In this document: positions 1 to 9,634 of the stretch, piece after piece
Layout of the letters: every line of letters starts with the position of its first letter
Position numbering within the stretch: position 1 is the stretch's first letter
NCBI RefSeq assembly: GCF_016526145.1
Contig: NZ_JADDUE010000009.1
Location: 62,001 to 126,000 of the forward strand
Direction of reading: 5' to 3'
From: Saccharopolyspora galaxeae
Lineage (GTDB): Bacteria; Actinomycetota; Actinomycetes; Mycobacteriales; Pseudonocardiaceae
DNA length: 64,000 nt
Notes under the pieces: model-generated
Database searches by the model: none
What the model saw: only the letters and a program-made list of their open reading frames with translations
Told to the model about the DNA's origin: nothing
Made by a program: the position numbers and the translations under genes

Positions 1-52
1 CGTCCGATTTCGCCCATAAGATCTACTTTCGGCCGCGATCGGAAGGAGCGAC

Positions 53-466
53 ATGCCGCAGACCGTTGTCGCAGGCATTGATGGGTCCGACGAGTCGCAG
101 CGGGCGCTGCGCTGGGCCGCGGAGTACGTGCAGAAGGTGGGAGGTCTGGTGCACGCCGTTTCGGTGTGGCACCAGCCGGTGCAGTTCGGCTACCGGCTGC
201 CCACCTCGGATTCCGAGCTGGAGCAGCGCGCCCGGCAGCAGCTCGACAAGGTGGCCGAGGCGGTGCGCGCGGAGTTCCCGTCCGTCGACATCCGCGAGCG
301 GCTGATCCGCGGGCACGTGGTGGACGAGCTGGTGGGGTTGTCGCCGCAGGCGGACATGATGGTGCTGGGCAACAAGGGGCACGGTGCGTTCACCGGCATG
401 ATGGTGGGCTCGGTGGCGTTGAAGCTCGTGCACCACGCCCGTTGCCCGGTTCTCGTGGTGCGGTAG
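53..466 (+). CDS. Universal stress protein (single UspA domain)
   Basis: A 137-residue cytosolic protein of the usual length for a single-domain Usp. It shows the ATP-binding signature of the family: Asp10 after the first strand and, near the C-terminus, the G-2x-G-9x-G(S) pattern formed by Gly106, Gly109, Gly119 and Ser120, followed by the last strand CPVLVV. Members with this signature bind ATP and are linked to stress survival; the client process cannot be read from sequence. The ATG has a good AAGGAG ribosome site 5 bases upstream. The gene stands alone: a perfect hairpin follows it and the next gene faces it. Oddity: the last codons and the stop lie inside the first unit of a 25-bp tandem repeat. 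Confidence 0.95.
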   Translation: MPQTVVAGIDGSDESQRALRWAAEYVQKVGGLVHAVSVWHQPVQFGYRLPTSDSELEQRARQQLDKVAEAVRAEFPSVDIRERLIRGHVVDELVGLSPQADMMVLGNKGHGAFTGMMVGSVALKLVHHARCPVLVVR

Positions 467-557
467 CACCGAAATTTGCGCCGTGCGGTAGCACCGAAAT
501 CTGAGCCGTGCGGTAGCACCGAAATCTGAGCCGTGCGGTAGCACCGCCGGTTTGCGC
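458..557. repeat. 25-bp tandem repeat over the usp stop codon
   Basis: Four head-to-tail 25-bp units start at 458, 483, 508 and 533. Units 2 and 3 are identical, unit 1 differs at a few bases, and unit 4 keeps only its first half and the end. Each starts GTGCGGTAGCACCG. The TAG in the first unit is the stop codon of the stress protein gene. There are no spacers, so this is not a CRISPR array. The block could arise by slippage; it lies just before the hairpin at 587-621. Confidence 0.9.
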
Positions 558-586
558 TGAGCGCACCGCTGCGGCGAACCGCCGCC

Positions 587-621
587 GATCGCCCCTGTTC
601 CCGCCGAGAACAGGGGCGATC
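587..621. terminator. Bidirectional intrinsic terminator hairpin
   Basis: A perfect 14-bp stem, GATCGCCCCTGTTC pairing with bases 608-621, encloses a 7-base loop. It lies between the convergent stress-protein and methyltransferase genes. There is no U tract, which is common for actinobacterial terminators, so it can serve both directions. Confidence 0.8.
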
Positions 622-645
622 GCGCGTCGGATCCGGTGACCGGGT

Positions 646-1506
646 TCAGCCGTCCAGGTGCGCGGTGAGGAACTGACCGGCCTGCATCTGCTCCTCGAAC
701 TCGCTGAAGGTGCGGCCGTAGCTCGCGGCGACTTCCAGCGCCGGGTCGTGGCGCACGGTCCAGCCGAGCTTGCGCAGCTCGTCATCGGCGTCGGGCCGCT
801 CTTCGCCGCTGAACAGCGAGGGCAGGTCCATGCCCCATTCCTTGGCCATCTCGATGAGCTGCTCGTTCTGCAGCGCCGCGGCGATGTTGCCCGCGAAGTG
901 CTCGATGGAGACACGGCTGCCCGGCGCGGAGAACTGGGTCACGGTCTGCAGCAGTTGCGCTTCGGCCGCCGCGGGCAGGTAGGGCAGCAGCCCTTCGGCG
1001 AGCCACGCGGTGGGAACGCCGGTGTCGAAACCGGCGTCCTTGAGCGCGGTCGCCCAGTCGTCGCGCAGGTCGACCGGGATCGGGTGCCATTCGGCGGTGG
1101 GCTGCGCGCCGAGCTGCCGCAGGGTGTCGACCTTGAAGTCGATGACCTTCTGCTGGTCGATCTCGAACACGCGCATCCCGTCCGGCCAGTTCAGCCGGTG
1201 CGCGCGGGTGTCCAGGCCGGAGGCGAGGATGACGGCCTGGCGGGCCCCGCTCGCGGCGGCGCGCAGGAAGAACTCGTCGAAGTAGCGGGTCCGCACGCCG
1301 AGGTAGCCGCCCGCGAACTGCTGCAGGATCTCGGCCGCTTCGGGTCCTTTGAACTGCGGCGCATCCGCGGCCGCGGCCAGGTCGGCGGCGTAGGGATCGT
1401 TGATCAGCCGGTTCTCCTGGCGGGATTCGATCGCGCGGCCTTCGGCGACGGCCAGCGCGGTGAAGCCGACGCTGGAGACGATGTCCCATTGCTCGTGAAC
1501 GGTCAC
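646..1506 (-). CDS. SAM-dependent methyltransferase, leucine-carboxyl-methyltransferase-like (TIGR00027 type)
   Basis: A 286-residue class I methyltransferase of the large actinobacterial/mycobacterial family of putative SAM-dependent methyltransferases. Visible hallmarks are the N-terminal RQENRLINDPYA stretch (about 29-40), the SAM-binding loop VILASGLDTRAHRL (about 92-105) and the acidic end of strand two, FEID (114-117). The family is related to leucine carboxyl and polyketide O-methyltransferases, but the substrate is unknown for nearly all members. The frame extends upstream, but GTG at 1506 is preferred because GAAAGG lies at a good distance before it and MTVHEQWDIVSSVG-type starts are typical. 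It is monocistronic and convergent with the stress protein gene. Confidence 0.9.
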   Translation of the reverse strand: MTVHEQWDIVSSVGFTALAVAEGRAIESRQENRLINDPYAADLAAAADAPQFKGPEAAEILQQFAGGYLGVRTRYFDEFFLRAAASGARQAVILASGLDTRAHRLNWPDGMRVFEIDQQKVIDFKVDTLRQLGAQPTAEWHPIPVDLRDDWATALKDAGFDTGVPTAWLAEGLLPYLPAAAEAQLLQTVTQFSAPGSRVSIEHFAGNIAAALQNEQLIEMAKEWGMDLPSLFSGEERPDADDELRKLGWTVRHDPALEVAASYGRTFSEFEEQMQAGQFLTAHLDG

Positions 1507-1561
1507 GAGTGCACCTTTCCGTATGCCTTTCACATTCGTTGCCGACGAGGCTAACCGAAAG

Positions 1562-1576
1562 GTTGCGACACGCAAC
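1562..1576. promoter_or_regulatory. Inverted repeat upstream of the methyltransferase
   Basis: GTTGCG-aca-CGCAAC is a perfect 6-bp inverted repeat 56 bases upstream of the methyltransferase start. A second short AT-richer inverted repeat, CTCAAT-6-ATTGAG, lies at 1683-1700. Either could be an operator; neither matches a motif I can name. Confidence 0.35.
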
Positions 1577-1758
1577 TATGTTGTGACGTGTTCGGCTTCC
1601 GGCTAATTGGGACGAATCGCATCCGTGCAGGTCACCGCCCAAGTCCGGTGCAAGATCGACTGATCGCGGTGATCCGTCTGAACTCAATGCAAATATTGAG
1701 CGTGCAGCAGGAAACGCGTCAACCGGTCGATCGCGGTCGTTTTCCGAGCGGAGTCCTC

Positions 1759-3216
1759 TCAGCCTTCCCGCCTGCGTTCTCCGCGGCGCTGCTCCTCGCG
1801 ATAGCCGTAAGCGGCCTGCCGCACCGCCTGATCCGATTCCAGGCTCGATCCGAGCGCACCGGCGACCACGCCCATGGTGGTGAATCCCCAGGCCAGCGAC
1901 ACGTAGACGCTGAACTCCGCGTGCCCGAGCGTGCTGGTCAACAGATTCGTCGGCACCAGGAACAGCGCCACGAGCAGGTTGACCACGAACAGCCCGGCGT
2001 ACATCGTGCTGACCCCGATCGTCAGCGTGAGCACGGTGGAGGTGTTGTAGAGCAGCACCTGCTCGCGGTCGCGCTCGCTGTTGCGCTGCCGCCGCTCCCA
2101 GAGCCCGTGCGCGGTGATCAGCCAGAACACCAGCACCGCGATCGAAGCCAGCGAGGCGATCACCTGCCGGGTCGTGCCGAGCAGGTCGCCGATCTGCCAG
2201 ATGGTGCTGGACGAGAGCCCGAACGCGCTGGTCGCCAACGCCGCGGCGAGCGCGCTGCGCAGCCCGAAGACCAGTCGCCATGGCTGGTTGGTGCGCACCA
2301 TCCCGCTGAGCAGCCGCGCCCGCCCGCGCGTTCGCGTGGCGGAGTAGCGCACGTCGACCTCGCCGTCCTGGTCCCGGCTTTCCCGGTGGATCGGGGCGAC
2401 CAGCTCGGTGAGCTTGCTGTCCAGCCCGTGCCGGTTCTCCCCGCCGTCGTCGTCGCAGTTGAGCTCGTCCATCAGCTGCAGCACGACCTGCCGGGACCGG
2501 CGGTACGGCTGGGTGCCGCCGAGCGTGGGCAGCGAGACCACGCCCACGCGCTCGTCGATGTTCGCGTCCGCCACGACCGGTCTGCGGTTCGCCCGCACCG
2601 GCAGGTCGGTCAGGCAGATCGCGTAGTCCCAGTCGTGCTGGTCCATCCGCTCCCGGGTGGAGCGCAGGATGTCCCGGGTGTTGCGGCGGCCGGCGGTCAC
2701 CGGGTCCACATCGACCTCGACGCGCCAGGTGTGCGTGTCGCCCAGCAGCTCCGGCAGTTCCTCGGCGAGGTAGCGGGCCACCCGCTCCGGCATGTCCGGG
2801 TCGGCGACCAGGCCCAGCGTGCGGTCCGGCTCGCCGGTTTCCGATGCTTCTCGCTGCGACTCCTCGCTGCTGCGGTGGTCGATCTCGTCGCGATCGGTGC
2901 CGGCCGAGCCTCCGGCCGTCTCGTCCTGCTCCTGCTGCGCTTCGTCCGGGGCCGTCCGGTCTCGGCCCGCTTCGCCCTGGTTCGCGGTGTCCGGAGCCGC
3001 GGTGTCCTGGTCGGCGGCGTCTTCGTCGGCTGCGCCCGGGTCCGCTGCGTTCTCGCCCGCCGCGTCGTCCGACGCATCCCGGTTCGCCGAGTTCGAGCCC
3101 GCCGAACTCGAGTCAGCTGTTCGCCGATCCCGATCGGTTTCCGGGCCGGACGAACCGTCGTGCTCGTCGGGGCTCGCGTCGTCCCGCGGTTCACCGGGCT
3201 GCTGCGCAGCGCTCAT
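1759..3216 (-). CDS. Membrane protein with long acidic disordered N-terminus, unknown function
   Basis: 485 residues in three parts. Residues about 7-130 are low-complexity, rich in Asp, Ala, Gln and Glu (repeats such as AADQDTAAPDTA) and predicted disordered. Residues about 133-300 form a soluble domain with LGLVADPDMPERVARYLAEE and DYAICLTDLP. The C-terminus holds four likely transmembrane helices (about 315-333, 352-371, 394-421, 434-456), the third unusually long, then a basic tail. I do not recognise a characterised family; similar actinobacterial proteins are annotated as hypothetical membrane proteins. ATG at 3216 follows AGGAGGAA; an upstream in-frame extension lacks support. It is divergent from the NB-ARC regulator across a palindromic spacer, so the two may be co-regulated. 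Confidence 0.8.
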   Translation of the reverse strand: MSAAQQPGEPRDDASPDEHDGSSGPETDRDRRTADSSSAGSNSANRDASDDAAGENAADPGAADEDAADQDTAAPDTANQGEAGRDRTAPDEAQQEQDETAGGSAGTDRDEIDHRSSEESQREASETGEPDRTLGLVADPDMPERVARYLAEELPELLGDTHTWRVEVDVDPVTAGRRNTRDILRSTRERMDQHDWDYAICLTDLPVRANRRPVVADANIDERVGVVSLPTLGGTQPYRRSRQVVLQLMDELNCDDDGGENRHGLDSKLTELVAPIHRESRDQDGEVDVRYSATRTRGRARLLSGMVRTNQPWRLVFGLRSALAAALATSAFGLSSSTIWQIGDLLGTTRQVIASLASIAVLVFWLITAHGLWERRQRNSERDREQVLLYNTSTVLTLTIGVSTMYAGLFVVNLLVALFLVPTNLLTSTLGHAEFSVYVSLAWGFTTMGVVAGALGSSLESDQAVRQAAYGYREEQRRGERRREG

Positions 3217-3316
3217 TCGCTGGATTCCTCCTGCTCCTGGTCGGTTGCCGCCCGCCCGGCAGCTGCGGTGCCCGTGCCGGTGCACCGGCCCCGGGGTATC
3301 CACTCGCGACAGCGGC

Positions 3317-3351
3317 AAACGCGGGTGATCGATCGATCACCGTGCGCGTTT
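3317..3351. promoter_or_regulatory. Long palindrome in a divergent promoter
   Basis: GGTGATCGATCGATCACC (3324-3341) is a perfect 18-bp palindrome. It is flanked by AAACGCG (3317-3323) and, after a 3-base offset, CGCGTTT (3345-3351), so the arms continue. It sits between the divergent membrane-protein start at 3216 and NB-ARC start at 3405. A shared operator or a strong hairpin in both leaders is likely; no regulator can be assigned. Confidence 0.7.
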
Positions 3352-3404
3352 CGCCCGCGGTAAGGTCGCACCCGGAGAAGATCAACGACCTCCCGGGGGC
3401 GGCG

Positions 3405-5525
3405 ATGGGCGATCCTGCCTGGCACAACTCCAACAACTCGCAGGTGCACGGAAATTTCGTGCAGGCGGGCGTGATCAACGCCGAGCGGATCATCTTCGGG
3501 TCGTCCGAGCACGCGGGCCCGGCGATACCGGACACGCTGCCCGCGAAACCCACCGGATTCCTCGACCGCGAGCACGAGTCCGGCAAGCTCGACGAGCTCC
3601 TGCGCGCGGCCGAGGCCGCCGGAACCCAGCTGCTTGCGCTGCTGCCCGGGATGCAGGGGGTCGGCAAGACGACGCTGGCGGTGCACTGGGGCCGGTCGAA
3701 CAAGCACCTGTTCCCGGACGGAGCGCTGTTCGCCGACCTGGCGGCTTCCGCTCCGGGCGGCCCTGCCGGTGCCGACGAGTTGCTCGGCGGGTTCCTGGCC
3801 CAGCTGGGTGTTCCGCCCGCGATGACTCCGGTGCGGACGGCCGATCGCCAGGCGGTCTTCCGCAACCTGACCAGCGGCCGCAGGATGCTGGTGGTGCTCG
3901 ACGACGCGGCCAGCACCGCGCAGGTAACCGAGGTCATGCCCGCGTCGGAACGCAGCTGCGTCCTGGTGACCACGCGCAAAACCCTCGGGCTGGACGCGGT
4001 TTCGGTGCCGGTCGAACCGTTCGGCTCGGAGCACGCGGAGGCGCTGGCCGGGCGCGATCTCGGCGAACCGGTTTCGGACGACGACCGCGCGGCGCTGCGC
4101 AAGGTGGTCAACGCCTGCGGTGGCCACCCGCTGGCGCTGGATCTGCTGCGCGGCAAGCTCGCCGGGCGGGTACCGCTCGCCTCCTATGTGGACGGAATCC
4201 TGTCCCGCGGGCTGCTGCCGCGGCTGCGGTTCGACGACGGGGCCGAGCTCTCCGAGGTCGCGTTCAAAGCGGTGCACGAGGAGTTGTCCGCCGCGCAAGA
4301 ACGCGCTTTCCGGCTGCTGGGGGCGCATCCCGGTGCCACGTTCTCGGCGCGCACGGCCGCCGCGATGCTCGACCTGCCGGAGTTCGAGACCACCGAACTG
4401 CTGGACGACCTGCAGCGCCTGCGGTTGTTGAGCAGGGCGGGCGGGCGCTACCGGTTCCACGCGCTCACCCGGCTGTACGTCGCCGACCACGGCCGCGAAG
4501 CGGGTGACGCCGGCGAGCTCGCCGCGGCGCTGAGCAGGATGGTCGTGGACTACCACGAATTCGCGATCGGGCGGGACAAGGTGCTGTCCGGGCGGCGCCG
4601 GATCAGCGAGCAGCGCTACGCCGCGGTGCCCACTGCCCACAGTGGACCGGACGCGCGCGGGGAGGCGCTGCGGGACCTCGCCGAGGAACGGCCGAACCTG
4701 CTCGCCGCGGTGCGCACCGCCGCCGACCTCGCGATGTGGGAACAGGTGTGGCAGCTGTGCGAAAGCCTGCACCCGTACTACTCGGACCGCGCGCTGTACG
4801 GGGATTGGCTGGACAGCCACGAACTCGGCGTTTCCGCCGCGGAGGAGATCGCCGACCCGGCGGCGCAAGCTCGGATGCGCTGGCAGTACGGCGCCGCGTT
4901 GTTCGCGGTGCACGAGGATTCCGCCGCCGCGGAGCAGTTCGAGCGGGCGCGTGCGCTCGCGGTGGCGCACGGAGATGCGTGGGGCGAGCAGAGCGCCACC
5001 GAGTGGGCCGGGTTCGTGCTGGAACGGACGGGTTCGCTCGAAGCCGCGCTGGAATGCTTCGACCGCTCCAAGGCGATCGTGTCGGAGCGGTTCCCGGCGC
5101 AGCGCCGGCGGCGCCCGCTTGCGCTCCACAGGATGCACGCGGGCCGGGTCCTGGTGCGGCTCGGCCGGTTCGCGGAGGCGCAGGAGTTGTTGCGGGACGC
5201 CGCCGAGGTCTTCGAAGACCTCGGTGAGCCCGGGAACGTGGCCAAGGTGCTGCTGCCGCTGGCACAGGCGCAGCTGCGCACGGCGGAGCCCGCGGCCGCG
5301 TTGGAGCAGGCTCGGCTCGCGCTGGATTCCTTCGTGCGGCTGCGGATTCCCGATTGGCGGGTCGATGCGCTGGAGCTGCTCGGCGAGATCCACGAACGGC
5401 TCGGCGATCGGGAAGCGGCGAGCACGTGCGCGCGGGAAGCCGCTGAAGTCGCGACCGTGCTCGGCCAGCAGCGCGCGCAAGCGCTGTGGGACCGCGCCGA
5501 GCAGGACGGTCCGTCGCGGTCTTAG
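3405..5525 (+). CDS. STAND/NB-ARC ATPase with C-terminal TPR region
   Basis: 706 residues. The N-terminus carries a short tag, NSNNSQVHGNFVQAG (8-22), seen in many actinobacterial STAND proteins. The NB-ARC core follows: Walker A GMQGVGKT (82-89), Walker B MLVVLDD (161-167), sensor-like CVLVTTRK, and a GLPLAL-type CGGHPLAL. A winged-helix-like stretch leads into helical TPR-type repeats over roughly 430-700. There is no recognisable DNA-binding or effector domain. Such proteins are ATP-driven switches that oligomerise on sensing a ligand; whether this one regulates transcription or belongs to a defence or signalling pair cannot be seen. ATG 3405 is the best start (weak GGGGGCGG upstream). Divergent from the membrane protein; repeat element A follows the stop. 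Confidence 0.88.
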   Translation: MGDPAWHNSNNSQVHGNFVQAGVINAERIIFGSSEHAGPAIPDTLPAKPTGFLDREHESGKLDELLRAAEAAGTQLLALLPGMQGVGKTTLAVHWGRSNKHLFPDGALFADLAASAPGGPAGADELLGGFLAQLGVPPAMTPVRTADRQAVFRNLTSGRRMLVVLDDAASTAQVTEVMPASERSCVLVTTRKTLGLDAVSVPVEPFGSEHAEALAGRDLGEPVSDDDRAALRKVVNACGGHPLALDLLRGKLAGRVPLASYVDGILSRGLLPRLRFDDGAELSEVAFKAVHEELSAAQERAFRLLGAHPGATFSARTAAAMLDLPEFETTELLDDLQRLRLLSRAGGRYRFHALTRLYVADHGREAGDAGELAAALSRMVVDYHEFAIGRDKVLSGRRRISEQRYAAVPTAHSGPDARGEALRDLAEERPNLLAAVRTAADLAMWEQVWQLCESLHPYYSDRALYGDWLDSHELGVSAAEEIADPAAQARMRWQYGAALFAVHEDSAAAEQFERARALAVAHGDAWGEQSATEWAGFVLERTGSLEAALECFDRSKAIVSERFPAQRRRRPLALHRMHAGRVLVRLGRFAEAQELLRDAAEVFEDLGEPGNVAKVLLPLAQAQLRTAEPAAALEQARLALDSFVRLRIPDWRVDALELLGEIHERLGDREAASTCAREAAEVATVLGQQRAQALWDRAEQDGPSRS

Positions 5526-5530
5526 GAGTC

Positions 5531-5625
5531 GTTTCAGTATGATTTTCGGTCTTGTCTTGTCAGCGGCGGAGCCGCTGAGGTTCCGCTACCGGCACCGCTA
5601 CGCAAATCATTCTGAAAGAATTTCT
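5531..5625 (-). repeat. Dispersed structured intergenic element, copy A (short form)
   Basis: Read on the minus strand this copy matches the outer parts of copy D (26087-26303): TTTGCGTAGCGGTGCCGGTA, then GCGGAACCTCAGCGGC, then GCCGCTGACAAGACAAG and a final TGAAACG. It lacks the roughly 120-bp central hairpin of copies C and D. It keeps the small hairpin CAGCGGC-tcc-GCCGCTG. It fills the gap between the convergent NB-ARC and NmrA-type genes. Confidence 0.85.
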
Positions 5626-5632
5626 TAGAGCT

Positions 5633-6487
5633 TCAGGCGGCGATGTCGGCCGCGAGCCGGTCGGTGGCGCTGCTGGGCTCGCGACCGAGGAGCTCGGTCA
5701 TCAGCGGATCGGCCGTTGCGAAGTAGCCGTCGCGGCCGGCCTGGTACCAGGTGAGCATGAGGCGGGCCGCCTGTTCCGGCACGCCGTTCGTGATCTCCTC
5801 GGCGACCCACTGTTCGTCGTCCAGGACGGTGCGCTCGATGGTGCGCCCGGTCAGGTCGGAGGCGATCGCCGCGAGATCGTCGAAGGTGACGGCCCTCGGC
5901 GCGGTGAGCGTGATCGGGCCGTCGAAGGCGCGGTCGCCGGCGAGGACGACCGCGGTGGCCTCGGCCACGTCCGCGCGGTCGGTGTACGGGACGGGACCGT
6001 CTTGCGGTCGGGCGATCTCACCAGTCTGCTGCCACGGGCCGAGTACCTGGTCGAGGGGGCCGTAGGCGCCGTTGCGCAGTGCGGTCCAAGCGACCGGGGA
6101 CGTCGCGAGGATCGACTCGGTGGCGATGTGCAATTCGGACGGCAGATACGGGTTGCCGGGCACCGCGGCCTGCTGGCTCGTGTAGAGGATCCGCCGGGCA
6201 CCGGCCGCGACGGCGGCCTCGATGGCGTTGCGGTGCAGGCCGACCACGTCGGCCGCCGGATCGTTGCCCGATACCAGGAGCACCTGCTCGGCACCGGCGA
6301 ACGAGTTGCGCAGCGCGGCCGGATCTTCGTAGGAGCCCTGCCGCACGCGGACGCCGCGATCGGCGAAGTGCTGCGCCTTGGCGACGTCGCGGACGCTTAC
6401 GCCGATGTGATCGGCGGGCACGCGATCGAGGAGGTTCTCGACGGTGGCGCTGCCCAGCCCACCGGTGGCGCCGGTGACAACGATCAT
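5633..6487 (-). CDS. NmrA-type NAD(P)H-binding atypical SDR (quinone reductase-like)
   Basis: 284 residues. The N-terminus is the dinucleotide-binding VTGATGGLGSATVENL (4-19), and the body resembles the NmrA/QorB group: VRVRQGSYEDPAALRNSFAG, then QVLLVSG, and ILYTSQ in place of an active-site YxxxK. These proteins bind NADPH and either reduce quinones or act as redox sensors; the substrate is open. ATG 6487 is preceded by GGAGAGAGG; a longer in-frame extension is Arg/Cys-rich and not protein-like. It is convergent with the NB-ARC gene, with repeat element A between them, and has no obvious operon partner. Confidence 0.88.
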   Translation of the reverse strand: MIVVTGATGGLGSATVENLLDRVPADHIGVSVRDVAKAQHFADRGVRVRQGSYEDPAALRNSFAGAEQVLLVSGNDPAADVVGLHRNAIEAAVAAGARRILYTSQQAAVPGNPYLPSELHIATESILATSPVAWTALRNGAYGPLDQVLGPWQQTGEIARPQDGPVPYTDRADVAEATAVVLAGDRAFDGPITLTAPRAVTFDDLAAIASDLTGRTIERTVLDDEQWVAEEITNGVPEQAARLMLTWYQAGRDGYFATADPLMTELLGREPSSATDRLAADIAA

Positions 6488-6674
6488 GCTCGTGGCCTCT
6501 CTCCCCGTCCGCCCGCACCGCATCCGCCCTGGTGGCGGGCGGCAGCACAAATCGACCGTACAGGACAGCTTCGACTTGCCTGCGACAGTAGGTCGGCAAC
6601 GCCCTCGCTCTCGAACGCGGCACTGCTCTGGACGGCGACCGCCGCACCACCTACCTGCTTGATCATCGGACCGA

Positions 6675-8374
<1,700 letters not shown>

Positions 8375-8378
<4 letters not shown>

Positions 8379-9595
8379 CCTGCGCTCCTCGCCAGCATGG
8401 GCACACGGTAGCCGTTCGCGCGCAGGAATCGGATGATCGACTCCCGGTAGTCGTGCCGCGCCAGCACGTCGGTCGCCCGCCGCCGGATCATCGCGCGTTG
8501 TTCCGGCGTGCAGCGCAACGCCCTCCGCAGCGCTCGGGCCAGTTCCGCGGGGTCGCCGGGTTCGGCGAGGAATCCGGTGACCCCGTCGGTGACCTGCTCG
8601 GTCAACCCGCCGGTCCGCGTCGCCACGACCGGTGCGGCACCCGCCGCGTACGCCTCCAGCGGGACGCGGCCGAACGGTTCGCTGCGGGACGGCACCACCA
8701 CCGCGCGCAACGCGGGATGACCGAGCATTCCCCGCACCGCCGGGTCGAAGTCGGCCAGGAAAGTCACCGGGAGCCCGTGCAGCGCCGCGGCGAGTTCCCG
8801 CTGGTAGGCGGTTCGCCCAGGGGTTTCGCTGACGGCGGCCAGCACGACGTGCGGCCGGGCATCGGCACCCAGCAGCCGCAGCGCCTCGATGAAGTCGCCG
8901 AATCCCTTGTACGGCTCGGCCCTGCCGAAAGCGAGCACGAAACCTCGTTGCGCCGCAACGGGAACGTCCGCCACCGGTGGCCGCTCGGAGTCGAGCAGCC
9001 CGTCCGGCAGCGGCACCAGCGCCGAGTCCGGAACTCCGTGATCCCGGCGCAGATGCTCGGCCATGAACCGGGAGATCCAGCCGATCCGCGCGCCGCGACG
9101 CGCCGCGGCCCGCAGGCATCGGCGTTCCCACTGCACCCGTTCGGTGTCGTGCGGTTGGTGCAGCAGGCCGGTGGAACGCGGCACGAGCACCAGCCGGACC
9201 TCGGGCGGTACCGCCTCCGCCAATCCCAGGAACGGCACGTCGAAAGCGACGCACAGCACGGAATCCCCTTGCCGCACAACGCGTTCCCGCAGAACACGCG
9301 AGGTTTCCCGGGCAAGGTGGCGGAAATCCGGCAGAGTCCCGAATCGATCAGCGCCGCAGGTGCCGTTCCCGACCGGATGAACCTCGGCCCGGCGCAGCAT
9401 CGCCCGGGTTTCGGCGTGCCACTCCGCGTGGTACTCGGCGCCTGCCGGGTCCAGCCGGACCGGCAGCACAACCAAGCGCACCTGTGGCGGCAACACCTCG
9501 GCCAGCACGCTCAAGAACGCGCGGTTGGCCGCGCCCGCGCCGGTCCCGCACCCGAAGTACCCGTCGTGCACCGCCACGGCCACGGTCGATCCCAT
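8375..9595 (-). CDS. GT4-family glycosyltransferase
   Basis: 406 residues with a GT-B fold. The C-terminal half carries the GT4 hallmarks: strand-loop FGRAEPYKGF (223-232) and the donor-binding E-x7-E region SRSEPFGRVPLEAYAAG (303-319), then TGGLTEQVTDGVTGFL. These enzymes transfer a sugar from a nucleotide donor with retention; the sugar and acceptor cannot be read. The N-terminal FGCGTGAGAANRAF is a typical acceptor-side loop. ATG 9595 sits 39 bases downstream of the metal ATPase stop. The stop overlaps the TTG start of the next gene, making a two-gene unit for a surface or secreted glycan. Confidence 0.88.
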
Positions 9596-9634
9596 CCGAT
9601 CATGGTCGCAAAGGACGCCGCGCGGGCAAGAAGC

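Noticed and set aside
23-544. Long minus-strand open frame antisense to the stress protein gene
   Set aside because: It mirrors a clear Usp gene, is His/Arg-rich and shows no family pattern; a GC-rich shadow frame.
458-557. Regular repeats that might be a CRISPR array
   Set aside because: The 25-bp units abut with no spacers, and no cas genes are present.
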